Both the position numbers and the translations under genes were made by a program. DNA of 64,000 bases from the NCBI GenBank assembly GCA_026874595.1, contig CM049314.1:64638800-64702799 (forward strand), written 5' to 3'. Positions 1 through 12,965 of this stretch are shown here, piece by piece. How positions within the stretch are numbered: position 1 is the first letter of the stretch; every line of letters starts with the position of its first letter. This DNA is from Sipunculus nudus (taxonomy: Eukaryota; Annelida; Sipuncula; Golfingiida; Sipunculidae). Under the pieces are notes generated by a model, which searched no databases, had not been told where the DNA came from, and saw only the letters and a program-made list of their open reading frames with translations.

Positions 1-860
1 TGTGCTTTGATTCCTTAGATAGCAGAGCTTTAAACATCTGTGCTTTGATTCCTTAGTTATCAGAGCTTAAAACATTTGTGCTTTGATTCCTTAGTTATCA
101 GAGCTTAAAACATGTGCTTTGATTCCTTAGTTATCAGAGCTTAAAACATCTGTGCTTTGATTCCTTAGTTAGCAGAGCTTAAAACATCCGTGCTTTGATT
201 CTTTAAGTGAGCAGAGCTTAAAAACATCTGTGCTTTGATTCTTTAAGTTATCAGAGCTTAAAACATTTGTGCTTTGATTCTTTAAGTTATCAGAGCTTAA
301 AACATTTGTACTTTGATTCCTTAGTTATCAGAGCTAAAACATTTGTGCTTTGATTCCTTAGTTATCAGAGCCTAAAACATCTGTGCTTTGATTCCATAGT
401 TACCAGAGTTTAAAACATCTGTGCTTTGATTCCTTAGTTATCAGAGCTTAAAACATCTGTGCTTTGATTCCTTAGTTAGCAGAGCTTAAAACATCCGTGC
501 TTTGATTCTTTAAGTGAGCAGAGCTTAAAAACATCTGTGCTTTGATTCTTTAAGTTATCAGAGCTTAAAACATTTGTGCTTTGATTCTTTAAGTTATCAG
601 AGCTTAAAACATTTGTACTTTGATTCCTTAGTTATCAGAGCTAAAACATTTGTGCTTTGATTCCTTAGTTATCAGAGCCTAAAACATCTGTGCTTTGATT
701 CCATAGTTACCAGAGTTTAAAACATCTGTGCTTTGATTCCTTAGTTATCAGAGCTTTAAACTTCTGTGCTTCGAATCCTTAGTTATCAGAGCCTAAAACA
801 TCTGTGCTTTGATTCCTTCAATTAGTAGAGCTTAAAACATATGTGCTTTGACCCCGTCTA
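1..860. repeat. Minisatellite, ~38-bp unit, about 22 copies
   Basis: The block is built of direct repeats of a ~38-bp unit whose core reads TGTGCTTTGATTCC, then TTAGTTATCAGAGCTTAAAACA. Variant units (TTCTTTAAGTT in place of TTCCTTAGTT, GTGAGCAG in place of TTATCAG, ACTTTG in place of GCTTTG) recur in a fixed order. The array is cut by the left window edge and decays into unique sequence after the last unit near 850. No open frame is maintained across it. It is a tandem repeat of unknown function. Confidence 0.97.
114..727. repeat. Higher-order duplication of eight minisatellite units, 307 bp x 2
   Basis: Bases 114-420 and 421-727 read as the same sequence: the whole ordered series of eight variant units, including the private variants CCATAGTTACCAGAG and AGCTAAAACATTTG, recurs with an exact 307-bp shift. 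Single units differ from each other by several bases, so the identity between the two 307-bp blocks means a recent block duplication (or an assembly duplicate), not independent unit turnover. Confidence 0.93.
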
Positions 861-870
861 AACTTCTTTA

Positions 871-3472
871 ATGTTATTTTACGGGATTGCTTTAGGTGAT
901 GTTGTTCTTTGCAATTTATTATTTCTAACCTGCAGATGTTTTTAAATTATTATGGGTAAGAAAATGTCGATAACCAATCGACAATGTATCTATAAGAACT
1001 CTTGTAAGTGACACTTAGGTTAAGTAATGGAGGTAATTAGGCCCTGTAATATAAGTGACAGAATGCAGAGTACCTTCAAAATTCCCTATATGTTATGTAA
1101 AAGCGGAACCTCTGTTAGGCGGACACCTCACTACTGCTGAATACGTGAACTGAGACTTTTTAAATTTGATAAATACGGACTTGATACACCATCCCTGGCC
1201 ATCATGCCACGAATGGGGTGTGCTCACAAGATTAAGCTAGGGTAAGAATGTAAACATCGTGTCACTATATTTGTCGGCTGATCATTTGAGGATAACGAAG
1301 CCCAGTACTAATTGCTCAATCGTGGGGTCGTCAATTTGATTAACGGCTGCCGATTACCCATGCGTGCCTCATCTCACCACGCATTATCTAGCTGTAGACT
1401 GAGACTCTTTGTTGTAACAGGCTGTTTGATAATAATTAATCAGTTATGCTCATGATTTATCAGACTGACTTGCACAGTGTCAAGCAGTGTGCTCTTTCCA
1501 CATCATTAGCAGCTTGTGTACAAACTCTCCAGCGGGGCCAAAAGTGCCTTGGAATGTATTTTAAAGATTACATAAAGTCCGCCCATACAACATGCTACAT
1601 TTTATGTCAGAGTACATAAAAAGTGTTTTCAGAGATGTCTTCATACACATTTCTCTTCATATTGTTCACTATTTGAGGTACGTAACAATGATAACAGGTG
1701 TTACATAACTATGAATGCTTGCTGTGTGCATGGATATGCTGTGCAATAAAATGTGATATAATACAATAAACACGTTATACATATACGTCAGTAAACAACT
1801 TTCTGATGTACATATAATATGTTCGAAGACAGGTAAAGCGGCTAGCGGCCACCTAAGAATTTAATTCTTGACCAAAATCAGAAGATGATGGAAGATAATC
1901 TTATCCATATGAGAATTATTTATTCATCTCGTGTACCAAGGCGTGTGTTCCATTGTTGCATGCGCTTTCTATAAATCAAAACATTTTTCTTATTACACGG
2001 ACATCCAAAACACCTTTGTTAAATATTTATAGTTTCCATTAAAATCTAGGGCATGTATTTTCATTTTTGCAGAGGAGCAAATTAAAGCATTTTTACTGGT
2101 TACTTTGAAACTTTGTTTTTATATTTATATATTTCATTTATATCCAGGTCATTGCCAATTGTCGATTTATATCAGCAAAAAAAAATATGCTTTAGGTAAA
2201 GACTTTTCTTTCATAAATATAAACATGACATCCATCATGATATTGAATGGAAATCTGTTAACCTACAATAGAAATATGACCATATCATGTCACGTTGATA
2301 CCGTGTTTAATCGACATGTATGAAAATACCGTGAGAACATAGTTCATTATCTTGCTTTATTTCAGTACCATGAAATGCAGGACTACTTATCACATACCAA
2401 ACTTCTATTCTAGGAAAGTTAGTAACATTAATATTATTGCCTAAGTTAAACCTAAGTTGTTGAGCACCTACCAGTAACGCAGATATAGAGTAGTCCGTCA
2501 ATGTGGTAACATCTAATTATAAACTCATGCATTATATGCACATTTCAACATCAACGTATTTAATATGCCAAAACGCATGTAGTATATGCACTTTAACGTA
2601 AGTTCTGCAAGCAGCCACTGAAGAATGTTCTATGGTATTGAATATTAACCTGATGAGTACAACAGTACAGAACCACGTTTTAGTGAATATGATTGATCGA
2701 ACTAATTCTTCTAGACCTGTTACTCTAGATCTATGTAAAGCCACTAATTGTTTTTTACTCTACTAGTACATATATTTCAGACTGATTATGCTCCAGTTCT
2801 TGCTAGATTTTAATGAAAATAATCCCCGTGCGATAAGCAAAAATAACTTATACTCGCGAATTCGATCTATGTCAAAAGTTAGACTGTTGTTTCAAACTTA
2901 CTCAAAATGAATGTACACACCCGCAAAGGTTATTAAATATGTGCGGGTTTCTCCGTGTGGTATGTATCTTAGTGTGTCATATATGATTCTGACGTGTTTG
3001 AACTACTTATTGGAGCAAAATGAAAATGACGGGTCAGCTTACTATTTATTTTTTTATTGAATATGATTTATGGCTTTGCTGGAAGAAGTTTCCTTATTTT
3101 GACAGAAGGGCTCTCTTGATCATCAACTGAGAAAGTAAAAAAAAAAGAAAAAACAAATGATTATTCAATTAAGTTATTATTTGGTACGAGATCTCATAAA
3201 CATTGTTCAATTTAAAGATCTGTATGCATCCTTGTTAGATTAGCTATCTTCTGATTCGTTGCTAAGATACGGGTTTAAAATATTTATATGAACAGAAATG
3301 TGAATAGCTTTCTTTTGACTGGAAAAAAAGCCCATTATATGCTTGATTTTATTACAAATAACAAATAAAATTCTTAATATCATATATCACGAAGAGAAAG
3401 TTAATATCCGCTCCAGATGTTCAACCATGAGTCAGCTTAAAAATGTAAGATAATTCTTTCTGACATAAAAAA
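871..3472. other. No gene seen; AT-rich unique sequence
   Basis: Only short open frames (72 codons or fewer) without recognisable motifs occur here. Two short stretches (about 1100-1130 and 1836-1860) contain GGCGGACACCT-like and GCGGCCACCT-like words that also occur at the ends of some invertebrate DNA elements, but I could not build a terminal inverted repeat from them. Confidence 0.6.
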
Positions 3473-6400
3473 TCTGTTCCCATTACATGTCAATCAGGCA
3501 GCCCTACCTGAGTTAAAATTATTAAGATGCGAAAATCTGATTGCCCGGCTCTACTTCGGGCATCTCAGCTCAAAGAACACATAACGGGTCTTCTCAGTAT
3601 AAATCATTACGTTAAATTTTCGGTTCGCTGGTCCTTATGGTCTTAAGTTTATATTGGAAGCATCCGTGTTTATTACTCTTTCAATCTTCTTAATTCTTAA
3701 TAGAAAGGTTTGCCGATTTCAGCGGACAGTTAAAAGGCAGCTTTACTTTCAGCTTGAAATTTTGGTTCAACCACCGATAGGTTGGCGTTTCTTTATGTGA
3801 AATTGCAAAGATATACTCACTTTGAAGATTCCCACATGAAATTTGGGCAAATCTTTCAAACGCATGCCTAATACCCGTTTTTATTTATTTTTTTTTTTCA
3901 ACCAATTATCTGTCTAAAAAAGTACTTGAGTTTCTCATTTGAAAGGATTTGTTTTCCTTCGGCAATATGGGATCAGGTAACATTCGGTCTCTTTTGATCT
4001 AGTCGACCTCATATGAGAGCAAGTATGAAAATTAAACCAATTGGTCCGGAACAGGGACCGAGATCGGGGAATCATAGCCGAGAGAATAAGACCATACATT
4101 GACCCAAATTTCGATTGATCTTTTCAGGCAGAGACAACTTTTTTTTTATTTTATTATTATTATACTATATTTCATTAGGCTAGCTAGTTCAACAACTTTG
4201 TAACAACGACCTTCTACAAATCAAAACATGAAATTGATAAAAAAAAGTTACGTCCAGTCATGACTGCAAGAAAGGAGTGGATACCATTATATAATATGAC
4301 CTTTCAGATGTATTCTAGTACGAATATTTTGGACGATTAAGTATATTTGTGGTCGAACTAACAAAATTCCCATTTGCACTGGCAATCAAAACAAGCTAAA
4401 GTTATCACATGGAAAGAACATATATATGAACGTTAAGAATTCATGTTTATTGTCAGATCGTTGGCTCATCTCATTTTATTAAGTAGTGTTGTTTTTGTAT
4501 TTACTTTGTACTCTTAAATCTAGTCAAAATGGCAGATAGTTAATGTGTGACTTATTAGGGATCCAAATAAATTAGATAATAAATATGCAACGCGGCATGA
4601 AGAAGCATAAAATATAAAGTATATAATGACAATCGGAATTATATAATTCGTGATGAATCTCAATTTCAAAGCATCTTACTTTTGGTTGACTGTTTAAAAA
4701 TCAGGATAAAAGCAATGCAACCGGTTTTAATTTATGTAAGTCAAGTAATACCAGCTGTGACATAACGAAACACTAAATAATAATACTTCATGTGTACGAT
4801 GACGCTCCCGTAAAGTTTATGAAAGTCCCTTCATAACTGGTTAAGTACCGTTGCTTTACACAAACCGATGGCCTAATAACTACCGAGGCGTACTAGCTCC
4901 TGGCGTGGGTAAAAATGCGCTCTCTAAACCGGAATTAAAGAAAACATTCGACCCTGGAGGTAACTATCCGTGTTGAACCGTATTCTGACACAGGTTACAA
5001 TAAAGTATCCTCGTGCATGTGGCTATTAACGATGTTATTTATAGACATATCAATTAAATATTGACCAGTGAATCAGAGCCGAATCACGGGCTCTCTTTAA
5101 TCCACGCTTTAGATGCATATCCTATCCCGTATCTGTGTACTAAGGCTAATTATCAATGCCCGTAAATTAAATAAAACAACTTAGGAATAGATCAAATTCT
5201 CTCACAATGATTAGGCGCTAAAGCTAAAAACATTTCAAGTAACCACGGATTTCCCATTTTGCTGCAGGCACCTTACAAAGTTAATAATAAATAACGACTA
5301 TAAGTTATGTTGTACTCCTTTCTGTATTCAATTGTAGATGTCTCAGGAGGTGTTCTGTTAGGACTTACATTTCTTGAAAAAAAATATATATTTTAAAATT
5401 CAAATCAAAATGAAGAGTTATTAAAACCGAAGCTGGTATATTACATTTTAATCAAAGTTACCAAGCTACAATCAGGTTTCTACAGTTCGTTACAAGAAAA
5501 CTTCATAAATACTAAGGATTAATATAGAGTACTACAGGTTGTATAACAACAAAGGGCCCGAAAATAATGTTTAATCATCATGTCGTTTACATATGTTGAC
5601 ATAAAATGCCTCAAGTGAAATAACATGCATGAGTGAAATAAATATTTTGCATTATTGCATGAATGTTTATTGCGTGTGAAATGTATTATGTATGCAAAGA
5701 GTTTGTTTTATACTCAGTTGAAGTCTTTCATACCTGAGGGCCCTGTAAATAAAATAAGATTTATATATTCCACATTATACTATTATGGAAATCTTGGTAC
5801 TTCGAGACCCTATTGATATTTTCTTGAAACAGAATTACATGGAGATGTAGTTTTAACTAGACGTATTTTTTTTCTGTCCTTGGAAACAAATTTCCTTATG
5901 CTCTATCGGGTGCATATTCTCCCTTATCACGACAAAAGATGACAGTTCTTTTGGACAGGAATAAGTAACTTTGAGTACACTTATATTAATTATTCCTTAG
6001 AAATATAAATTATTGTTCATTTGTTTACAGATCGTCCCACTCCTGTTAGTTTAAAGGTGCCTTACTGGCTTCAAAGGAAGAATAAAATACGCACAAGTAT
6101 GCCTAAACTGATTGGTATTTTTGTGCCAAATAAAAGCAAATTCCTTAAATGAAGTCTTTGAAACATTTTGCAACAAAATTCCTACAAGATTGATTCGACA
6201 CAATAACGGATTTATCCGGAAACAATACATTGCCTTATTTATTATATCTGGTGAAAACATAAGTTTTATAACTCTAAAGAAACAAGTAAATGTTTTATAT
6301 TGACGATTTCCAAATAGATTGGAAATAAATAATGGTCCTGGTACTCTCTGAAATATTTGGAGATACTTCAGTTGGTACAGATCAAGTTATGTTCATAGCA

Positions 6401-9400
6401 ATATTAAAGAAAATATAAAAAACGAGTAACTTTTAAGGCCAAGGGGAAAAGTGCAAACAATAGTTTTGAAAGATTTCAATTATTCTGATACAATAATTAT
6501 CTTCCTCATTCTGAGGGTGCGTTTTCATAGCTTTTCATAAAAAAACTTTTAAGCGTTATGTGTACTTTAACTAACAATAAAAGAAATAATTCCCGGAGTA
6601 TTAGGTGAAAGAAAGTTAATTATTTTTTTTAATTATTTTGTATAAAAAATTAAAGGGCTTACTATTATTCCCAAGGAAACATTAATAAAAGACGATTAAC
6701 ATGTCTCGTGCAAAATTAATCACTAATGTGCGGCTTTGTATATCGTTAACACTTTTTGTATTAGTAACAATTTAAAAACTTTAAAAGTAATTACGTTTAG
6801 ATTCTACGTTGTTTCATTTAAAGTTTCTGTAAAAACACTTTTACCAAGTGCCAACAGGAATTTGAATTAACGGGATACCTGACACACGTAGGTGGCTTAA
6901 AAGGTCGATATGTTATGCCTTTTGTTGTTGATAAAATCTATCATTCCTAATCTGATTATCCACATGTAACGCATTAGTAAAAACAATTGTCTTGGTATTA
7001 TCCTAAATTTGATAACCACCCTCCATGTTGGGTCCTTGGGTATGACACCACCATTTAACAAATGGATTGCTATTTTCAGAGATTGAGTTAGCAGAGCTAA
7101 ACATCTGGCATACTATGCATAATATGCTTTTGGTGATACTTGAAACAACACGAAACATGTTGAAATATCACCTCACCGAAGGCAAGAAAAGATACAATCA
7201 GGTCTAGCAAAATTTGAAAGCTAGAAATCTGAAATCTAGATAACTAGATCGAGCGCCAAAAGCCGAAGGGCCAGCGTATAGGCACCTTGAAGAGTTCAGG
7301 TGCAGTGACCCAGCAAGGATCAGGGGGCGGAGCCACCTGAAGCTCCTGCATTTTGAGGTTTTGAATGGCCCCAAATCAGTTGTTTTAGGGCATTTTTTAA
7401 CAAAATTTAATAGCATTACATATCTGTGATATATCATAAGGAATGTACCAAAAGGCTATTGATTTAGGTATGCACATTCCTAAAAGAAGTAGTACTTAAT
7501 GTGCTGCATGGTGTGCTAAAAAAAAAAAGCGTTCTTGGTCCTATTCAGACATGGGTCAATGGGTTCCGCCCGCCACCCCATTGGGGCCTGGGGAAAAAGC
7601 CCTGGTGCAGATACATGGGAGAATAAATTTTCACTTTTAAGCGTTAAATGAATATTAAAATTTAATTAAAAATTAAAAATTAAATAAATATACCAGGCAA
7701 TGCATAGTGTCCGGTAGAGAGCTCCAAACATTAATTTCTTTGACTGTCTTTGTTTAATACAAATGGACCTTTACTTGAAAAGACATTTGAATACTTTTTA
7801 CTTTGATATTTCATTCGATAATTCTTATATGTTATTTGTTTATAGTTATATGTCATATTTTGATACAAAAATCGATTATGGCAGAAAATATAACTTACGA
7901 AAAGATACCCATATTATTACTTAATAATAATGTTATTTCATGACTCTATCACAATCAGCTGAGCTTATTTTCGTTTGTGTCCCCACTATTATCGCCCACA
8001 TAACGTTACTGGTTCCTGCGTGATTCTATAATAGTAATTATTTGCCAAACTACATAATTACAAAATTAAGTATCATTTCAATTCTTTTATTACACAATAA
8101 CAGCAAATTAACAAATACAAGTGTCCGATGACGGTAATCCAGCCACCTAGTCCTGCCGTCATTAACGGGATCAACGGGTGCACGTACATGCACAGGACTG
8201 GACATACTGTACAATTGACAGATTTTTTTTTATCGGAAATCACACAGGATATCACAATTATTTTTACCATACCACAAAATGCAGGCAATTCGGTAGTATT
8301 AAAGTAATTTCAGAATTTAAAATATAGAATTTAAAATCAAAACGACCCTGGTGCCAGCAAACACAATCCCATTTATGTGAGACATGAGGCGGGTAAATGT
8401 TGGTTCCCTGGGACCTCGGCGGTTGAATGAGATACCATTATATGCACAGATATTCATAACGTGCCGTCTTTACAATCGGCTAGAAGGCGGGTCGAATCAG
8501 TGAAATGGTAATTTTGCAGCACAGGTATCCCGCCGAGGGCATGTGCAGCACATGCATATGACGGTTCACCGATTTCATGGTTACAAATGTAAATCTTATT
8601 TTCCTCAATTGAGAAAATCATGAAATACACACCCGCTCCGATTATTGTCATAACGACTTTGGGGAAATAATTGGTTTAGGTCAGGACGACAGGAGTTTAG
8701 TAGTTAATCTCGACCTGATAAGCCTTATTAGTCATGCAAACATGAAGTTACATGAAATGGAGTAACAAATCCGGTTCTGGCCGTGTCGAATGTTGCTGAC
8801 CGGGGTCATAAAATTTTATGGTCAAAGGCCCAGAGAAATGTCGCTGATTAGTCCCGTGCTAATTGATACAACGCGAGAATCCGCCCTTCGGCGGAACGAC
8901 TCGTTAGCTTCCGTAGACGTACAGCGAGAACTAGTTGTAATCACATAGGCCATAAAATGAGCACAATAACAACTATGACGAAGCGGGAGACGGCTCAGAG
9001 TTTAAAATGAATGTTTAAGTCATCCAAACATGACCTAAATGAGTTTTAGTAACCATGGAATACTCTCCAATAAGGTTAATAATTAATATGTGTGAGAAAA
9101 GTGTACACTGATAAGAACTAATAGAAATCTGAATTTATTCTAGGACAACAAGGTTTATGCTGAAGAATAGTCCGTCATTTATCACAGCATCTGCCACAGA
9201 TTCGCTACAGTCATTCTTTATCATGAAACCTCATTACATATACTTGTTCCGCATGATTCTCATCAACACAAATGATATGTGCATTCATATCTCATGGTCA
9301 AGGTTATTCCTATGATTTTCTGCTCAGTTAGTGGATATATTGCTCTTAGTCTACGCGCTGCAGCGGACTGCGTCAGAAAGATCTGACAGCCGCGATATAT

Positions 9401-9854
9401 CAAAGACCTTGCCGCCGCTGTCGCTTTACTACGCAGTATAATAGGCGCACAATAGGGTTTATGGACTTATCGCTTCGTAATTGTAATAAGCACAAGACTG
9501 ACACACGAGTACTGACAGAGCTTGTATCTCCATCTATGTAACCATCTATATAACCTCCTAGACCAGACAATTGAGAAATCTTAAGAAACTTGCCTATAGC
9601 CATTCCCTGGATTGACCAAATATTTTGATTCTTATAAGGAAGCATAATTGGTTTGTTCTTTATAAATTGATATATTTATCCTGGTGACGTATTGAAATTC
9701 GATAACAAATGCTAGATGTCACAGATGTTTTCAGTCATTTGTATTTAGTTGAACCTTCGTAACGGACACTTAGGTCTAGTACTGACGGTAATTGGGTACT
9801 GTTGTGTAACTGACATTGTTGCAGGTGCAAAGAAGAAGATATATAAAGGAAGTA

Positions 9855-10030
9855 GATACAGGTACTTTACTCGAAATCTGATTTGTCTCAGTGTTTATAA
9901 AAATGGCAATCATCAGCTTATTTTCTAAAAGGCATACCATAGATACAGGTACTTTACTCGAAATCAGATTTGTCTCAGTGTTTATAAAAATGGCAATCAT
10001 CATCTTTTTTTTCTAAAAGGCATACCATAT
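9855..10030. repeat. Tandem duplication, two 87-88-bp units
   Basis: GATACAGGTACTTTACTCG starts at 9855 and again at 9942. Both units run through TTGTCTCAGTGTTTATAAA to CTAAAAGGCATACCATA with only a few differences, including a longer T-run in the second. The close similarity suggests a recent duplication. Confidence 0.93.
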
Positions 10031-10033
10031 TAT

Positions 10034-10120
10034 CAATTTACGAAATGTCATGGTTCATTTTTTTCTGAACCACGACAATTTACGAAATGTCATGGTTCAT
10101 TTTTTTTTTTCTGAACCACG
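10034..10120. repeat. Tandem pair of 42/45-bp hairpin units
   Basis: CAATTTACGAAATGTCATGG begins at 10034 and 10076. Each unit contains GTGGTTCAG-type inverted arms (TGGTTCA, T-run, TGAACCA), so each can fold into a 7-9-bp hairpin with a T-rich loop. The only clear difference is the T-run length. The pair sits directly after the 87-bp duplication. Confidence 0.9.
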
Positions 10121-10554
10121 ACAATTTGTACATAGTAATCCCACATCACCACCGAATAACATAAATGGTAGATGTCGCAGTAGATTAGTTCTCCGGCCTT
10201 TTTAAAAGCAAAATACTGCAAATTAAGCAAAGCTGGAACTGAATTAATCATTTATTTGTAAGACGCATATTCTAAAATCTTAAAGGGACCCAATCACCTT
10301 TAAAGCATGTTGAATTAACATGATAAATACCTTCTTCTGAATAAAATAAATCTGTACCTGTCGAAATATTGCCTTGAAACTGTTTGCCTAATCCAAAACG
10401 GGTTTTAAAATAGAGCACCGGGTGCAGTCACATGTGTCAAGATAAACACAGCGCGTGGGGCCGTTTGCATCGCGGAGCCACAATACGTGTCAATCAGGAG
10501 ATTGGACATGTTCTCGCCAGCTCAAACATTGCGTCTTGCGACTCACAATCGGAC

Positions 10555-10706
10555 CTACTGTCAGGCGGCCTTGTTATAGTCAGACACACGTGGACTGTGT
10601 TTACCAACACGCATAGCCATAAAAAGGTGTTAAACAGCTGTAAGTATGGTACTGAGACTGTGTGCTGGGATGGTTTTTCTTGGAAGCTTTTGTATAAAGC
10701 AAAACT
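10555..10706 (-). repeat. Dispersed repeat, copy 1
   Basis: Read on the minus strand, this matches 45364-45516 on the plus strand: both begin GTTTTGCTTTATACAAA, pass through TTAACA..TTNTTATGG and GCGTGTT(A/G)GTAAACA, and end near AAGGCCG..TGAC. By eye about 70% identical with few indels. In both copies the shared frame reads like L..LNxxLWxxVLVN, but both peptides are short and I do not recognise them. It may be a fragment of a mobile element. Confidence 0.65.
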
Positions 10707-10857
10707 GAACTGATAGTGTAAAAGAATAGGCATAATATTGCTCCTGATTATATCCCTTTAAAAAAAAGCAACCCGAACCGTTTGAACATAAAACCTAACA
10801 GCATTCCCAGTGATTGGATCCTTGGCTTTTAGAAACAAGACCAGTTTATGCATTATA

Positions 10858-11314
10858 CAGGGGTTGCCAGCAGCAAAAAAAAAAAAATCCCTGACTTTCC
10901 TTCATTATTACTGAGCTTTCAGTTAGTTTTGAAGGATAGATCATCACACACAAGTTGGTCCTAAAAAAATTGTAATTTGACAGCCAACCCAACGCCAATC
11001 CTCATTCAAAAATCGTGTGGAACACTTGAATCATACATTAGATCCTGTTTTCTTTGTTTTGTATAATACTGTTAAAAATAGGTTTGTTCCATTATTAATT
11101 GATTGTGTTATATGTTTTATCTATATGCTTCATCATCAACCTTTTATCTTATACAAGAATCAAAAGAAAATAAACACACCACAACTCTATAGGAACTCTT
11201 GCAAACGGATAACTAATTGCGATCGTCATAACCATTAAGAATTCCCTGGCTTTTTTCCTGTGTTCCAAAAATATCAAATAATACCCTGACATTCCCTGAC
11301 CACTAGCAACCCTG
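10858..11314. mobile_element. Non-autonomous DNA element, hAT-like termini
   Basis: The left end reads CAGGGGTTGCCAGCAGC followed by an A-run and TCCCTGACTTTCC. The right end, reverse-complemented, reads CAGGGTTGCTAGTGGTCAGG and then further CAGGG motifs. The imperfect terminal inverted repeat plus repeated CCCTGAC words resembles short hAT-type elements of invertebrates (family resemblance from memory, not searched). Length 457 bp, no transposase frame. Flanking 8-mers (GCATTATA and TTAAACTG) do not match, so a target duplication is not demonstrated. Confidence 0.55.
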
Positions 11315-12526
11315 TTAAACTGCCAAAGATAGAAGTAAGAATAAACCTGTTGAAGCAATGAATTTAAATAAATACATGAAAATGCTTTGTTTTCTGTTAC
11401 GTTATTTTGACATCTGAGTTTGATGAAATTTTAAGAAAAAAAAAAATCTCGGAAACCTCCGATTTCTTGTGACCTGTGTTTTACAATATGACCCCAAAAT
11501 GCACTATAAATCCCGCTCTTAGTAGAGTTTTTCCTTACTGTCCCCACTATCTCCCTGTCGACGATCTAACCTTTGGAAAGTGAGGTATTGACAAAGGCCA
11601 ATTAAGGGGGAAATCTTATTTAGTGTCTCGACAATGTAGACATTGATATAGGATATATTGTAAAATCCTTTTAAAGTTAACCATAGCTGTTCTGTTATTT
11701 TGAAAATAAGCGACAAGAAATGTTGATTATAAGCACAGGGTGTAAAGAACAAAACGAGAAAAAGCAAACCTATCATATATTCTGTTCTTCTCGTTCTTCT
11801 AAGCATCTTGCAAAATCTTAAATTGTCTATAGATATACTAATTCTATGTGAAGGCTTTGCATATTATTTCAAACGTGATTTGTAATGAGAGAAGTCACAA
11901 AGCAAAATAAACTCCTTTGATAATTGCCCTGGTGTCAACCAGGCCTGATGTTTACTGCACCTGTATATTCTTGCCAAACTATTATATTTATTCATACACT
12001 TAACAAGAAACTAAAAAAATTACTACAAACTACAAAAAAAAAACACTGGATTTTGATTTTAAAAATATATATACTGTTGTAAATACATCCAGCTTGAATG
12101 TTGGTGATAAGACTTTGAAAATAAATACTGTTAAGAAACAACTGTTCTCGAAAGTGGGTAATAAACGAGGAACACTTGAAAAAATGAATGACAGAAACGT
12201 TAAAAAGACAACAGATGAACGTGCATAGGCTTTTACACATCAAGTATTTTCACCGAATCATCTAACAGACGATGTTGTTTCAGACACGATAACGCTATCA
12301 AATACATGACTTGAAGTCATAGTGGTGGCAAGAGGATTTTCGTTCAAGACTCACACATCGATACTTAAAATTTGGAGTAAGAATTAAAACGCTGTGTGCT
12401 AGAGGGTATGAGAGGTAGTACAGGTGTGGAATCTTTTAATAAATTTAGTCAAGGTTGTAATTTTGTAATCTTGTAATGAGATAGAAGGTATTATCTTATT
12501 ATCTACTTTTGCGGGTTAAAATATCC

Positions 12527-12965
12527 GGTAATGTACTTGAAGGTTATAACATCCGGAAATTGTGCATTTTAGCCGGTTTTTGTACAAGGCTTATTTTAAC
12601 ACATTATTTCCAAATTATGTTTATTCTGCGATAAGGAGAAATGTTTACTTATATAAGAATAAAGCTTAAAGTATTTGTTAACCAATATATTTTAGATATA
12701 ATGATCAGAAATGCTCAAATATAGCTTGTTTTCTCGGCGACGTCATGAACACCATGCAACACGTTATGGCAGACGATGAAAATTTGAACAAATAAGTTCG
12801 ACTTTTGAAACATTTTATCTGTCAGACAACATTACATTTCATTTTATAACCCTTATTTTTCTAAAATTATACACCTCTTGTACATTTATGTATATAACTT
12901 TTCTTTATAATTTGTGTTACAGATTGTAAAATAAGCCTCTAAAACCGCTAAAATGCACAATTACC
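12527..12965. mobile_element. MITE-like element, ~440 bp, inserted in unit A
   Basis: The ends are GGTAAT and ATTACC. Slightly inside, the left side reads AATTGTGCATTTTAGC then GGCTTATTTTA, and the right side carries the reverse complement (GCTAAAATGCACAATT preceded by TAAAATAAGCC). AAATATCC occurs at 12519-12526 and again at 12966-12973, an apparent 8-bp target duplication as in hAT-type elements. Unit B has this site once and unoccupied (TTAAAATATCCGTTAGG near 18988). The left arm has about 27 extra bases between GGTAAT and the inner repeat. No coding capacity. Confidence 0.85.

Larger units (their letters stand above)
7200..11565. other. ~4.4-kb insertion block specific to unit A
   Basis: Homology between units A and B stops at about 7198 (GATACAATCA, compare 17208) and resumes at about 11566 (CTTTGGAAAGTGAGGTATTG, compare 17329), so this block is absent from B. 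It contains a GC-rich patch with CCGCCCGCCACCCC-like sequence (7245-7345, 7555-7610), two short tandem duplications near 9.9-10.1 kb, a dispersed repeat near 10.6 kb and a transposon-like element at 10.86-11.31 kb. The rest is AT-rich with open frames no longer than 95 codons and no recognised product. It may be one large element or several nested ones; no common terminal repeats were found at its ends. Confidence 0.6.

Noticed and set aside
1-860. CRISPR array
   Set aside because: The repeats are directly abutting, with no unique spacers, and the window is eukaryotic in character.
1100-1860. Possible MITE bounded by GGCGGACACCT and GCGGCCACCT words
   Set aside because: The words are in the same orientation, not inverted, and no target duplication was found.
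7080-7110. Similarity of GAGTTAGCAGAGCTAAACATCTGG to the 38-bp minisatellite unit, as a possible source
   Set aside because: Unit B has a diverged version of the same place (GTGTTAGCAGTTC) and no flanking minisatellite features, so a chance match is more likely.
10432-10713. 93-codon plus-strand frame as a gene
   Set aside because: It overlaps a dispersed repeat and a competing minus-strand frame, with no recognisable domain.
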